NCBI RefSeq assembly: GCF_014851815.1
Contig: NZ_JACVAJ010000003.1
Coordinates: 124,001-188,000, forward strand
Source: Pseudoxanthomonas sp. PXM01
GTDB lineage: Bacteria > Pseudomonadota > Gammaproteobacteria > Xanthomonadales > Xanthomonadaceae
Reading direction: 5' to 3'
Length of the DNA: 64,000 nt
Shown: positions 26,862-35,530 of the stretch, in pieces
Layout: every line of letters starts with the position of its first letter
Numbering within the stretch: position 1 is the stretch's first letter
Translations under genes and position numbers: made by a program
The notes under the pieces: model-generated
Database searches by the model: none
Seen by the model: only the letters and a program-made list of their open reading frames with translations
Told to the model about the DNA's origin: nothing

Positions 26862-27031
26862 GCGTCTACTCCAGGGTCGTGGCGTCCATGTCGCCGCTCG
26901 ACAGGATCATCGTCGGGGCTGGCGTTGCGGGAGGTGAAGCCCGCGAACGGGCACGGGTCCACCAAGCGCTTGACTGCGCGTCGTCCAGAACGTCTCCTTG
27001 TCGGGTGAAGGCTCAAGGATGGTGCTTGAAC

Positions 27032-27730
27032 ATGCGAAGGTTCCTGGTGGTACTGCTTTGTCTGCTGCTGCTGGCATGTGAGCGTCGACCTCCCGTCGTC
27101 AACGATGCGCCAAGCGATGCGGTACACGTCACCATCCTCACGACCGGGCTGCCGCCAGAAGGAAAGGTCTCGGCCATCGCGCACTATCTGGTGGAGGACG
27201 ACCGATGCCTTCCTGTGGATTACAGCAAGGCCATTGGTGGGACGAAGCCGGAGATAGCGCTGCAGCACGGGATTGCCGTCGAGCGGGTGGGTGACGGATC
27301 GTTCGTGTCGACGGCATACGGTGACCACTACGCGCCCACGGTGGTCAGGCGCGGCTACAGCGCCTGCATCTGGAGGCTGCAAAGCATCTCGGTCGGGTTC
27401 GACGTACGCAACGTATCTCGCGTGTCGTTCCTCAAAGAGAACGACATCGATTCGGGTGCCGCCAAGCATGAGGTCTGCCGTTTCCGCGATCCCGTACCGG
27501 CGTTCTGTCGTGCGGAACCCGAAGACGAGCCTCTTCATTCGGGTGTCCGCATTGTGATTCAAGCCAACCGTAACCCACCAGGCCGCCCTTCAGAGCGAGG
27601 TGCTGTCGGCCGGCAACCCGGCACCCGCCACGCATTCCCTGCGCTGAGTTTTCCGATCCTGCCGACGGACATACGAGACCGCTTATGCCGCCCCGTTTTC
27701 GCATTGTTGCCATCCTGCTGTTCGGACTGA
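27032..27730 (+). CDS. lipoprotein of unknown function with run-on C-terminus
   Basis: The signal peptide ends in the lipobox LLLLAC (Cys14). The 232-aa product continues as a mixed-fold domain (VHVTILTTGLPPEGKVSAIA, FDVRNVSRVSFLKENDID) to about residue 178. After that the sequence becomes Arg/Pro-rich and unstructured and runs 46 bp into the next gene. A stop in the +1 frame at about 27554 suggests that the native C-terminus was lost by a small frameshift. No family was recognised. Confidence 0.6.
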   Translation: MRRFLVVLLCLLLLACERRPPVVNDAPSDAVHVTILTTGLPPEGKVSAIAHYLVEDDRCLPVDYSKAIGGTKPEIALQHGIAVERVGDGSFVSTAYGDHYAPTVVRRGYSACIWRLQSISVGFDVRNVSRVSFLKENDIDSGAAKHEVCRFRDPVPAFCRAEPEDEPLHSGVRIVIQANRNPPGRPSERGAVGRQPGTRHAFPALSFPILPTDIRDRLCRPVFALLPSCCSD

Positions 27731-28035
27731 TGTCCCTCTCGGCCCACGCCGCCCAGGGCAAGCTCGGCTTCACCGTCGACGCGAAGTTCGACCGCAAGGT
27801 GCTGGATGCCGACATCAAGCACGTCGAGGTGACCGTGGTCGCACCCGCGTCGCCGGCGTCGCGGGCGGGCCTGCAGGTCGGCGACGTGGTGCAGCAGCTC
27901 AACGGCAGACCGCTGGTCGGCAGCTCCGCGCGCAAGTTCTTCGGCGACATGGGCAAGGTGAAGCCCGGCGACAAGGTGGCGCTGGTCGTGCTGCGCGCGG
28001 GCAAGCCGGTCGCGTTGGTGCTGGTGGCGGAGTAG
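27685..28035 (+). CDS. secreted single-PDZ-domain protein
   Basis: The 116-aa product has a signal peptide ending SLSAHAAQG and one PDZ domain: VVAPASPASRAGLQVGDVVQ, LNGRPLVGS and the last strand KVALVVLRAGKPVALVLV. There is no protease domain. It probably binds peptide tails in the periplasm. Its start overlaps the run-on end of the preceding lipoprotein gene. Confidence 0.8.
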   Translation: MPPRFRIVAILLFGLMSLSAHAAQGKLGFTVDAKFDRKVLDADIKHVEVTVVAPASPASRAGLQVGDVVQQLNGRPLVGSSARKFFGDMGKVKPGDKVALVVLRAGKPVALVLVAE

Positions 28036-28498
28036 CGCCGCGGTATGGCGCGGACGGGACCTGTGGACGCGCTCTTCCCACGTAAAGGTCCAACGACGGA
28101 CGAAAACTGACAGCGTTGGCCTGAAAACACCCGTTCTTCGCACTAAGCGTCGACGTTCCCCGAAATACTTCCGGCGTTGGACAAAAACGGTCGATGACGC
28201 GCCGGCGGCCTCCCTCTGGTGGAGGATTCTCCAGGACAGGCCGTTCGGCCGTGCGGGTCCGCCGGCGAGGCTGATGAAGCCAGCGCGCATGAAGGTCGTC
28301 CGCTGCCGTGGCTGCCGGGATTCCGCTGCGGCCGGGTGCCGCCGCGGGATGGGAGGGGGTGCGGCTTGTGGGCCGTCGCGCCCGAACCTAAGATCGGACG
28401 GCGTCGTGGGGACGACGTACCGGGGGCATGCGATGGGCGTGCCGCACACCGGATCCATCTCCGGTGATCGGGACACAGGACATCACGAGGGGGAGTGC
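28036..28498. other. 463-bp gap without a supported gene
   Basis: Open frames exist on both strands but none has a ribosome site, signal peptide or recognisable motif. Bases 28080-28200 are clearly less GC-rich and contain scattered GCGTTGG and AAAAAC words; this part may hold the promoter of the following genes. No hairpin terminator was seen after the PDZ gene. Confidence 0.4.
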
Positions 28499-28834
28499 AT
28501 GGAACTTGTCGGATTCATCATCGTTTTTCTCGTCTGCATGGGGATCGCCAAGGCGATCAACGCGATGCGTGGGCGGTTGACCGTCAATGGCGCGGGCATC
28601 TACCTGGGGCTGGCAGCCCTCTTTGTCGCCTGGAACGTATCCCTGGCGTGGGGGGCCGGGCTGCCGCCCTATGAGCTGGGCTACGCTTTCGGACGCAATG
28701 TCGGACCGGCCCTCATCGTGGGCGCCGTGGCTGCCTACTACTTTTTCAGCTTCAGGACGGAGAAGGCGCATCAGCGGCATGTGCAGAAGCTGCGCCAGGC
28801 GCGGGCTGAGGCCGATGCCGAACGTGGCGCCTGA
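28499..28834 (+). CDS. small membrane protein (111 aa)
   Basis: A GAGGGGGAG ribosome site precedes the ATG at 28499. The product has three hydrophobic stretches: LVGFIIVFLVCMGIAKAI, GIYLGLAALFVAWNVSL and VGPALIVGAVAAYYFFSF. A basic, Gln/Ala-rich cytoplasmic tail ends in AEADAERGA. No family was recognised. It overlaps the next gene by 20 bp, implying co-translation. Confidence 0.7.
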   Translation: MELVGFIIVFLVCMGIAKAINAMRGRLTVNGAGIYLGLAALFVAWNVSLAWGAGLPPYELGYAFGRNVGPALIVGAVAAYYFFSFRTEKAHQRHVQKLRQARAEADAERGA

Positions 28835-29570
28835 TCCTCGGACGGCGTCGCGTGCCCGGTGGCTTCCACGGGCCGTGCTCCTGCTGTTGCTCGCCGCCCT
28901 GTGCGGCTGCATGCCCTCGGTGTCGCGCGGTGAAGCGGAGGATCCGTCCGTGGACGATGAGGAGCGCGTGTACGTGGGACGGCTGGTCGAAGTCTCCGAG
29001 CGCAGGCTTGAACTCCGCACGCGTTCGTCGACGGTATCGATAAGCTTCGTGGGCGCTCCTGGGGCGCTGGCGCAGCTGGACCGCGTGGCGGTGGGCGACG
29101 AGGTGAGTGCCGTGTTCGGCAGTACGCCAGGTCCCGACGGACACGGAAACATCAGCAGGCTGCTGTCGATCCGGTACTGCGCGGAGGGAGATGCGCAGTG
29201 CGCTGCCGATCGCGGTATCCAGGAAGCGAGGGAGGCGGAGGAGGCGCGGGCACGCGATCTGGCCATGGAAGACATGGCGCGCTGCCGTGGTGCGATGGAG
29301 GCGACGCTTGGCCAGGACCCGCGCCACACGCCGAGCACCCAGGAGATCAACGCGCAGACCGCCAGGGCGTTGGCGCGCCAGCTCAACGCATTCACAGGGG
29401 CTTCCCGCGTGTGCGCGGACAAGGTCCTGGAGGATCAGCGCGACGCTGTCATGCAGGCTTGCGAGCTGCACCGCTGCGGCGGCGACATCGGAGGAGGCTG
29501 CGCGCACTACGCGGGATACGGCGTGACGGCCGCCACGCTCGCGCGGGCCGTGGCGAGTTGCAGCCCGTAG
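28815..29570 (+). CDS. lipoprotein of unknown function
   Basis: The 251-aa product has an Arg-rich n-region, the hydrophobic core AVLLLLLAALCGC and lipobox Cys32. The mature part begins acidic (EAEDPSVDDEERVYVGRLVE), continues as a small beta region, then a Glu/Ala/Arg helix, and ends in a Cys-containing helical region. No family was recognised. It overlaps the membrane-protein gene upstream by 20 bp. Confidence 0.7.
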   Translation: MPNVAPDPRTASRARWLPRAVLLLLLAALCGCMPSVSRGEAEDPSVDDEERVYVGRLVEVSERRLELRTRSSTVSISFVGAPGALAQLDRVAVGDEVSAVFGSTPGPDGHGNISRLLSIRYCAEGDAQCAADRGIQEAREAEEARARDLAMEDMARCRGAMEATLGQDPRHTPSTQEINAQTARALARQLNAFTGASRVCADKVLEDQRDAVMQACELHRCGGDIGGGCAHYAGYGVTAATLARAVASCSP

Positions 29571-29696
29571 GCGGGGTCGACAGGCCCGGCAGAGCGCTGG
29601 CGATGGACGGCCGCCTTTTCTCTGCCACGCATGAGGTGGAGATGCCGGGATTCCGGTTCGCGGCATCCAGCCTATAGCGGGTAGGTCGTTGACTGG

Positions 29697-30800
29697 CTAG
29701 CGGCTTGGCTGCTTCCCGGTCTCCACCCACCCGGTCAGCACACGGAACGCATCGCGCACCTGCTCGCCAGAGAAGTTGCAGTGCCCGCCGGGCGCCGCCG
29801 GCAAGGTCAGCGGAGGCACGGCCGCACCCTGCGCGCGCTGCGCATAGACCGGGCGGAAGCGCGGGGCGATGGTCGGGTCGTCGGCATTGTCCAGCATCAC
29901 CAGCGGCTTCTGCAGGCGGCCGGTCAGTGCGGGCGCCGAGATCGCGTAGTCCATCGCCTTCGCATCGCCCGCGTAGCGCGGCACGGCGGCGTTGAACGCG
30001 GCATCGTCGCCGAAGCCGGTATAGCGCACCGCCCGGTTGTCCACCGGCATGCCGCCGGCACGCGTCACCATGTCGCGGAATACCAGGTAGTGCAGGCCGA
30101 TGATGCCGGGTAACGCGTTGGCGGGGACTTCCAGCTTGGCGGCGAGTGACTTCGCTGCGTCGGCATCGCGCGGCAGCGCCGCGAAGACGATGTCCATCAC
30201 CTCGCCCTGTCCGAGCGTGGGCGAGGCGGGATCCGACAGGCGATGCGTCGTGGCACCGTCGCTTGGGGGGAACAACGCATCGAAGGCGGCCAGCGAGGTG
30301 AACAGCTCGTTCGCCAGCACGTCGCCCGGCAGGTTGGCGCCGCACAGCGACAGCGCGCCGTCGTAGTGCGCAGCCTGCTGCTCGATCGTGGCGATGGCGA
30401 TGCCACCGCCCATCGACATGCCGACGAACCAGGTACGCTTGGGCTGACCATGCCGCTGCACGAAATGCGCGCGCAGGCGCTCGCTGTCGGCAACGCCATC
30501 GCGCACCGCCCAGCCCTGCGTGGCATAGCCGCTCTGCGCCACCGCGTAACCGCCGGAGGTGAACATCGGGGTCGCCGGATCGGCCGGCCAGGGCGTCTCG
30601 CGCGGCACGCCGACCGGTTCGAAGCCATGCGCCAGCACCACCAGTTCGCCGTTCCAGTCGGCCGGGATGTCGATGCGGTACGGCGCCCCGGCCAGCGTGC
30701 CGGTGTCTTCCACCGGCGGCGATACCGCAGTTGAGGCTTCCTGCGCGAACGCGGACGACACGGCGAAGTACAACGCGAACGACAGGCAGGTCAGGCGCAT
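29697..30800 (-). CDS. secreted alpha/beta hydrolase
   Basis: The 367-aa product has a signal peptide (MRLTCLSFALYFAVSSAFAQ) and an alpha/beta-hydrolase fold: ELVVLAHGFEP for the oxyanion strand, nucleophile elbow GMSMGG (Ser as nucleophile), the acidic strand KPLVMLDNADDPTI and the catalytic His in GGHCNFSGEQ. It is probably a periplasmic or secreted esterase or lipase-like enzyme with unknown substrate. A GGAG ribosome site precedes the ATG. Confidence 0.85.
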   Translation of the reverse strand: MRLTCLSFALYFAVSSAFAQEASTAVSPPVEDTGTLAGAPYRIDIPADWNGELVVLAHGFEPVGVPRETPWPADPATPMFTSGGYAVAQSGYATQGWAVRDGVADSERLRAHFVQRHGQPKRTWFVGMSMGGGIAIATIEQQAAHYDGALSLCGANLPGDVLANELFTSLAAFDALFPPSDGATTHRLSDPASPTLGQGEVMDIVFAALPRDADAAKSLAAKLEVPANALPGIIGLHYLVFRDMVTRAGGMPVDNRAVRYTGFGDDAAFNAAVPRYAGDAKAMDYAISAPALTGRLQKPLVMLDNADDPTIAPRFRPVYAQRAQGAAVPPLTLPAAPGGHCNFSGEQVRDAFRVLTGWVETGKQPSR

Positions 30801-30846
30801 GGAATCTCCGTGAGAGCGATGCCGCGAGGGCAGTCAGTGGGCAAGC

Positions 30847-31545
30847 CTACCGCGAGGTGCGTGCGCACCATCCGTGGATCATCCCGGCCTGGTGGAAGCG
30901 CAGCGGCGGCAGGAAGCCGCCGGCTTCCGCCAGCGCGGCGACGCGGTCGGGCGGCAGGATGGCGACATCGCGCGCGTAGTTGGCGCGGATCTGCGCGAGC
31001 GCCTCGTCGTCGAGGCCGGCGCCGGACATGGTTTCCATCCACAGCTTCAGCATCGCCGGATAGTCGGCGGCCTCCGTGTTCCAGGCGAGATCGGCCCAGG
31101 CCAGGGTGCCGCCGGCGCGCAGGCGACGCGCGATGGACGCGAAGAACGCGGTGCGCACGGCGGGATCGAGCAGGAACTGCGAGACCAGCAGGCAGGTGGC
31201 ACCGTCGAACGTCGCTACGTCCGGCAGCGTGTCGACCAGGTCGGCGTGGAAGGCGCAGCGGTCCGCGAAGCCTTCACGCTCGGCGCGCTCGCGGCAGGCG
31301 TCGATCATCTTCGTCGACGGGTCCAGCGCGAGGAAGGTCCAGCGCGGGAAGCGCCGCGCGAAGTGCGCGATCTCGGCGCCTGTGCCTGCGCCAACGCACA
31401 GCACGTGCGCGTCTTCCGGCAATCCGGCGAACACGGTCTCCATCAGGAACAGCAGGCTGTCGCGGATCGGCGCCATGCGCACCCAGCGCGCGTCGTAGCC
31501 GGCGGCCTGCTGGTCGAAGAGGGCATCGAGTTCGTGCTGCTGCAT
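30847..31545 (-). CDS. class I SAM-dependent methyltransferase
   Basis: The 232-aa protein has the class I fold: motif I HVLCVGAGTGAEIAHFAR, the acidic residue after strand 2 in FLALDPSTKMIDACRERA, the post-II loop CAFHADLVDTLP and the post-III segment GGTLAWADLAW. The substrate is unknown; it resembles small-molecule methyltransferases. A GGAG ribosome site favours the ATG at 31545 over one at 31590. Confidence 0.85.
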   Translation of the reverse strand: MQQHELDALFDQQAAGYDARWVRMAPIRDSLLFLMETVFAGLPEDAHVLCVGAGTGAEIAHFARRFPRWTFLALDPSTKMIDACRERAEREGFADRCAFHADLVDTLPDVATFDGATCLLVSQFLLDPAVRTAFFASIARRLRAGGTLAWADLAWNTEAADYPAMLKLWMETMSGAGLDDEALAQIRANYARDVAILPPDRVAALAEAGGFLPPLRFHQAGMIHGWCARTSR

Positions 31546-31611
31546 GGCGGTCTCCGCAGGGGTCTCATTCCACCCTACACGGCTCGTCAAGCCCGGCGCG
31601 GACGCCCGGCG

Positions 31612-32160
31612 TCACCACATCAGGTCGTCGGGTACCTTGAACTGTGCGTAGTAGTCGTCGTCCTCGGAGGTGCTGGCCGCGGCATCCGCCGGCTGGCCGT
31701 GGTCGAGCACGATCAGGCTGGCATCGCGTTCGCGCACCTTGTCGGCGGCCACGCGCGGCAGCAGTTCGTAGCGGTCGTTGAGATGGACGATGACCAGGGC
31801 ACCGGCCACCAGCTTCTTCTTCAGCTCGTCGTTGACCAGCACGGTGCGGATGGCGCCGTCGGCGGTGAATCGGTACTCCACCTCGCCGGTGCGCGGCACC
31901 TTGCGGTCGCTGATGATCTGGCGCGCCTGCGCGCGCAGTTCGGCAGTGCGCGCCTGCGCCTTGCGCTCGGCCTCCAGCGCGCGGTCGCGCTCGGCCTTCT
32001 CGGCACGCGCGCGTTCGGCATCGCGCTGGATCTCGTTCGGCGCGGCGGGTCCCTTGCCGTGGCGCGCCTTGTTCTGCTCGCGCGCGACCTCGGCCAGCTT
32101 GGACTTCTTGACCAGTCCGGCCTTCAGCAGCTGCTCCTGAAGCGGATTTCCCTTTGCCAT
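31612..32160 (-). CDS. DUF2058 (YaiL-type) nucleoprotein
   Basis: The 182-aa product has the DUF2058 layout: MAKGNPLQEQLLKAGLVKKS, a highly charged coiled coil to about residue 90, and a C-terminal beta domain with VEYRFTADGAIRTVLVNDEL and LVIVHLNDRYELLP. E. coli YaiL is nucleoid-associated in annotation only; function is not established. The acidic C-terminal tail STSEDDDYYAQF is notable. It is divergent from the YgjP-like gene, with 67 bp between the starts. Confidence 0.85.
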   Translation of the reverse strand: MAKGNPLQEQLLKAGLVKKSKLAEVAREQNKARHGKGPAAPNEIQRDAERARAEKAERDRALEAERKAQARTAELRAQARQIISDRKVPRTGEVEYRFTADGAIRTVLVNDELKKKLVAGALVIVHLNDRYELLPRVAADKVRERDASLIVLDHGQPADAAASTSEDDDYYAQFKVPDDLMW

Positions 32161-32227
32161 GGCGTACGTGCTTCGTGGTGATTTCGCGGCATCATACCCG
32201 CCCGCCACGCCGTCGACGCCCGCCCCG

Positions 32228-32728
32228 ATGGATCCGCTGAAGTACCTCGCTGGTTACCCGCAGGACCTGCAGGCCCGCGTGCGCGCGCTGATCGCCGAGG
32301 ACCGGCTGGGCCCCATGCTGGTGAAGAAGTACGCCCAGCCGCACACGGTGCGCAGCGACGGCCAGCTGTACGACTACGTGCAGGCGCTGAAGGAGCAATA
32401 CCTGCGCCGCTCGGTGCCGCTGGGCAAGGTGGTGTACGACAGCACGCTGCAGGTGATGAAGCACGCGCTGGGAACGCACACCACGGTGTCGCGCGTGCAG
32501 GGCAGCCGGCTGAAAGCCAGCCGCGAGATCCGCATCGCCACGGTGTTCCGCGACGCCCCGGCCGAGTTCCTGAAGATGATCGCCGTGCACGAACTCGCGC
32601 ACCTGAAGGAAGCCGACCACAACAAGGCCTTCTACCAGCTGTGCACGCACATGGAAGCGGACTACCACCAGCTGGAGTTCGATCTGCGGTTGTATCTGAC
32701 GCAGTTGGATCTGGATGCGGGGAAGTAG
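32228..32728 (+). CDS. YgjP-like M48/DUF45 metallopeptidase
   Basis: The 166-aa cytoplasmic protein has the zinc motif HELAHLKEADHNKAF (HExxH with a third His/Asp ligand downstream), typical of the YgjP/WLM superfamily. The family is linked to ubiquitin-like or DNA-damage proteolysis only by fold. The frame is open upstream to 32159, but homology begins at MDPLKYLAGYP. Confidence 0.85.
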   Translation: MDPLKYLAGYPQDLQARVRALIAEDRLGPMLVKKYAQPHTVRSDGQLYDYVQALKEQYLRRSVPLGKVVYDSTLQVMKHALGTHTTVSRVQGSRLKASREIRIATVFRDAPAEFLKMIAVHELAHLKEADHNKAFYQLCTHMEADYHQLEFDLRLYLTQLDLDAGK

Positions 32729-32780
32729 GGTGGCCTGGCGCTGAACATGGAGGCGAGGCCCGTCTACCAACGTTACTCGG

Positions 32781-33293
32781 TCAGCGCTTCGCGCATTGCC
32801 GCACCAGCCATGCGCGCGCGGCCTGCAGTGGCTGGTCCGTGACCTCGTCAGGCAACACGGCGCCATGATGCACCGCTCCCTTGCGATCAAGGATGTACGC
32901 GGTGGTAAGCCCGACCATGCCGCCGTTCGCCAGCCGGATCGTCTGGTTCGCCGTCGTCAGGCCGCGCGTGGGTTGGCCGAAGAAGCGCACGTTGCTTTGG
33001 CCCTTGAAGCCGAGTGCAAGGATCTCACCGGAACTCATCGTGCCCGTTCCCAGGATGATCGCCACTTGAGGTGGTTTGCGCACCAGTACCGGCAGGTCCA
33101 CGCGCGGGAACACACTGTCGCCCATCCGCAGCAGGCCGCCGTCGACATTGACGACTTGCCGTTCGTCGTGGCGTCCCTGGAAGGTTTCCAGCACACCATC
33201 GTCATCGAGGATAGCGTCGGCGGCCCGCAGCGGCGTCGCGACGAACAGCAACAGTATGGCGATCGCCAAGGAGGTGGCGTGACGAAACATCAT
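32781..33293 (-). CDS. S41 peptidase C-terminal fragment with signal peptide
   Basis: The 170-aa product begins with a signal peptide (MMFRHATSLAIAILLLFVAT) and soon enters the C-terminal half of a tail-specific S41 protease. QVAIILGTGTMSSGEILAL contains the nucleophile Ser, and RFFGQPTRGLTTANQ and LDRKGAVHHGAVLPDEV follow. The N-terminal half of the S41 domain, including the DLRxNxGG core, is missing, so this is a truncated copy about half the usual size. An in-frame internal deletion that fused signal and tail is the simplest reading; it is probably not an active protease. Confidence 0.7.
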   Translation of the reverse strand: MMFRHATSLAIAILLLFVATPLRAADAILDDDGVLETFQGRHDERQVVNVDGGLLRMGDSVFPRVDLPVLVRKPPQVAIILGTGTMSSGEILALGFKGQSNVRFFGQPTRGLTTANQTIRLANGGMVGLTTAYILDRKGAVHHGAVLPDEVTDQPLQAARAWLVRQCAKR

Positions 33294-33352
33294 GAGTGCA
33301 GTCCTTTGCGTGGCGGATTGATGGGGGATGACGCGACGTCGCCAACTGTCCT

Positions 33353-33823
33353 TCAAGGCAGCCGCTTGAACATCGTCGTCTGCGACATCGGCTGGCCATC
33401 CTTGCTGAAGAAGGCCTTGGTCTCGGTCAGCGTGGCGCCGTCGGCGCTCACCGAATAGATGCGCGTGGACGAGGGCGTGCCCTGGTAGGCCAGCTGCACC
33501 ACCACCACGTTCGAGGCCGGCATCTTTGCGGTGCCGACGTCGGCCCAGTAACTACCGGTGACCCTGCCCGGCGTGCCATCCAGCGCCAACGTGGCGGCCG
33601 AATCCATCTTGCCGCCGTCGGGCGCGATGATCTCGATGTCGGTCTTCCACGTACCGGCGTCGGGTTGCGCGAACGTCAGCGTCACGCTCTTCGGGCGCGC
33701 GTCCGGCGGCATCGGCAGCGATGCGATATCGAGCGCCCAGCGACCAACCAGCGGCGAGGCGGCGAACACGGGGACGGCGTGCAGCAACAGAGCCGTCAGC
33801 AGCAGGGTAGACAGGGTCTTCAT
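33353..33823 (-). CDS. secreted protein of unknown function (lipocalin-like)
   Basis: The 156-aa product has a signal peptide ending PVFAASP and a beta-rich body: PLVGRWALDIASLP, KSVTLTFAQPDAGTWKTDIE, RVTGSYWADVGTAK and TRIYSVSADGATLTETKAFF. The W-x-L-D pattern resembles small lipocalin-like calycin domains, but no family was assigned. It starts 60 bp upstream of the S41 fragment, same strand. Confidence 0.65.
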   Translation of the reverse strand: MKTLSTLLLTALLLHAVPVFAASPLVGRWALDIASLPMPPDARPKSVTLTFAQPDAGTWKTDIEIIAPDGGKMDSAATLALDGTPGRVTGSYWADVGTAKMPASNVVVVQLAYQGTPSSTRIYSVSADGATLTETKAFFSKDGQPMSQTTMFKRLP

Positions 33824-33970
33824 GGCGGCTCCCGTCAGGCGGACCGCGCGACCATGCCACCGTCGATGCAGACCTGTCCAGCCGAGGGACGTCGCGATGG
33901 TGGCAGTACTGGTGTCCAGCACTCGCCTGCCGGATGATGCGCATCGCCAGATGATGCAGGAGCGAGCGCC

Positions 33971-34384
33971 ATGGAAGACGACAGGCCGTATGGGTACGAA
34001 GTCTCGCTGAAGATCGAGCATCCCTCGATGCATCCTGTTTTCGTGACCGCCGCATTGGCGATGGAGCCCAAGGTGGCGTGGGCGGTGGGGGAGCCACTGC
34101 GCGACCGGCATGGCACCGTCGTCCCGGGGGTGCGCGAACAGTCCTACTGGCTGCACAGCTTCGGCGAGGGAGACGACAACCTCACCTCATTCCTGCAAGA
34201 GATCGTGTCGCGCCTGGAGCCTCATGCGGCATTCTTCCACGAGCTGGGCGCCACGGGAGGAGGGTTGCAGCTGTTCGTCGGGTATTTCGTCAGCGCGCCG
34301 AACACGCATGTCGCCCTCGATCCCGACCTGATGGCGCGCTGCGCCGCGTTGGGCGCGCATCTCTACCTCGACATCTATGCCTGA
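33971..34384 (+). CDS. DUF4279 domain protein
   Basis: The 137-aa cytoplasmic protein matches the DUF4279 layout: YEVSLKIEHPSMHP, SYWLHSFGEGDDNLTSFLQE and GLQLFVGYFVSAPNTHVALD, with a C-terminal LGAHLYLDIYA. The family often occurs as an immunity-type single gene; function is unknown. A clean AGGAGCG ribosome site precedes the ATG. Confidence 0.75.
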   Translation: MEDDRPYGYEVSLKIEHPSMHPVFVTAALAMEPKVAWAVGEPLRDRHGTVVPGVREQSYWLHSFGEGDDNLTSFLQEIVSRLEPHAAFFHELGATGGGLQLFVGYFVSAPNTHVALDPDLMARCAALGAHLYLDIYA

Positions 34385-34416
34385 TCCGGGATCGCCCGCA
34401 TGACGGACGTTCCGCC

Positions 34417-35460
34417 CTACAGCGCCCGGCTGATCGTGAAGCTGCCGAACACCGGCGCTTCCTGCTGGCCTTCGAACTCGCGGCTGCGGTAGTAGCGCGC
34501 CAGCGCGAACTTCCAGCGGCCCTTGGTGATCGCCAGGCCCGCGCCGACTTCGCCGACAAAGGCCTTCTTGTCCACGCTGTGGCTGTCCTTCCATGTATTG
34601 CCGTCCAGGGTGATGTCGCGCAGTACCCAGCGCGCATCGGTGGTCAGGAACAGATGGAAGCCGACCGGCCCGCCGGGCGAGCGGCTGCGCGTGGGCGCGG
34701 TGTTCTCGCCGGCCGGGCGCAGCGGTGTGCTGCCGAAGTCGTCGGGAAGATGGCGGCCGAAGCGCAGCTCGGCGCCGGCGTTCGCGTAGGTCGCCAGGTT
34801 GCCGAGGCTGCCGCCATAGTGGGTGATCGCGTCCCAGCCCCAGGTGCCCTTCTCTTCCGGCGAGAAGCGGCGCATGCGCTCGTGCACGATGCGGAACACC
34901 GGCTCGTCGCGCAGCTGGTTGTCCCAGCCCTGGAAGGGTTCGTCGCCGAGCATCTTGTGCACTTCGTTCTGCACCTGCTCCCCGCGCGCGGACGGACCGA
35001 CGATGCCGAACTGCAGCTGCGTGGTGCGCAGGTGGTCGCCGCTGCGCGCGTTGTAACCCAAGCCGACCAGCAGTGCCGCCGCATACGGCCGATCGTCGAC
35101 GATCAGGTCGCTGCGGGTGAAGTCGGTGGGGGTGAAGATGGCGTGCGCGAAGGTCGCCACCATGTTCTGCTGCTCGAACCCTTCCGGCGTCAGCGCGTTG
35201 AGATAGCCGTTCACCCAGCGCGCCAGCCGCGGCAGGCAGGGGTCGTCGGTGTAGTCGGTCAGGTTGGGCGAGACCAGCGTGAGCTGCACGCCGTTGCTGT
35301 AGCCCTGGTCCTGGTTGCCGAACAGGTCGTTGTCGACGCGGAAGTTGACGGTGGGCGGCAGGTCGGTGCGGCGGTCGCACTGGTCGGCGGCGAAGGCGCC
35401 GGTGGAAGCGAGAGCGGAGAGAGCGAGGAAGCGGCTTGCGATCCGTGCGCGCGAACTCAT
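34417..35460 (-). CDS. lipid A deacylase LpxR family protein (DUF2219)
   Basis: The 347-aa outer-membrane beta-barrel enzyme has a signal peptide and the LpxR active-site pattern near the mature N-terminus: FRVDNDLFGNQDQGYSNG supplies the conserved Asn, Asp and Ser. LIVDDRPYAAALLVGLGY follows, and many amphipathic strands end in FGSFTISRAL with hydrophobic alternation. LpxR removes the 3'-acyloxyacyl group of lipid A, which lowers immune recognition and changes permeability. Whether it acts on this host's lipid A is inferred. Confidence 0.88.
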   Translation of the reverse strand: MSSRARIASRFLALSALASTGAFAADQCDRRTDLPPTVNFRVDNDLFGNQDQGYSNGVQLTLVSPNLTDYTDDPCLPRLARWVNGYLNALTPEGFEQQNMVATFAHAIFTPTDFTRSDLIVDDRPYAAALLVGLGYNARSGDHLRTTQLQFGIVGPSARGEQVQNEVHKMLGDEPFQGWDNQLRDEPVFRIVHERMRRFSPEEKGTWGWDAITHYGGSLGNLATYANAGAELRFGRHLPDDFGSTPLRPAGENTAPTRSRSPGGPVGFHLFLTTDARWVLRDITLDGNTWKDSHSVDKKAFVGEVGAGLAITKGRWKFALARYYRSREFEGQQEAPVFGSFTISRAL

Positions 35461-35530
35461 CAGGACACCTGGCCTGCGGACGTGGGGGTAGGAACATGGT
35501 GTCCGTCCCCGCGTGAAGACCGCATGCGCG

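Noticed and set aside
27559..28476. 305-codon minus-strand frame covering the 28.0-28.5 kb gap
   Set aside because: No ribosome site or motif, Arg/Pro-rich, and it also runs through the clear PDZ gene on the other strand.
29641..29667. Inverted repeat GATGCCG/CGGCATC between converging genes
   Set aside because: Thirteen-base loop and no T-tract; too weak to call a terminator, and it does not match the repeat found in recD.
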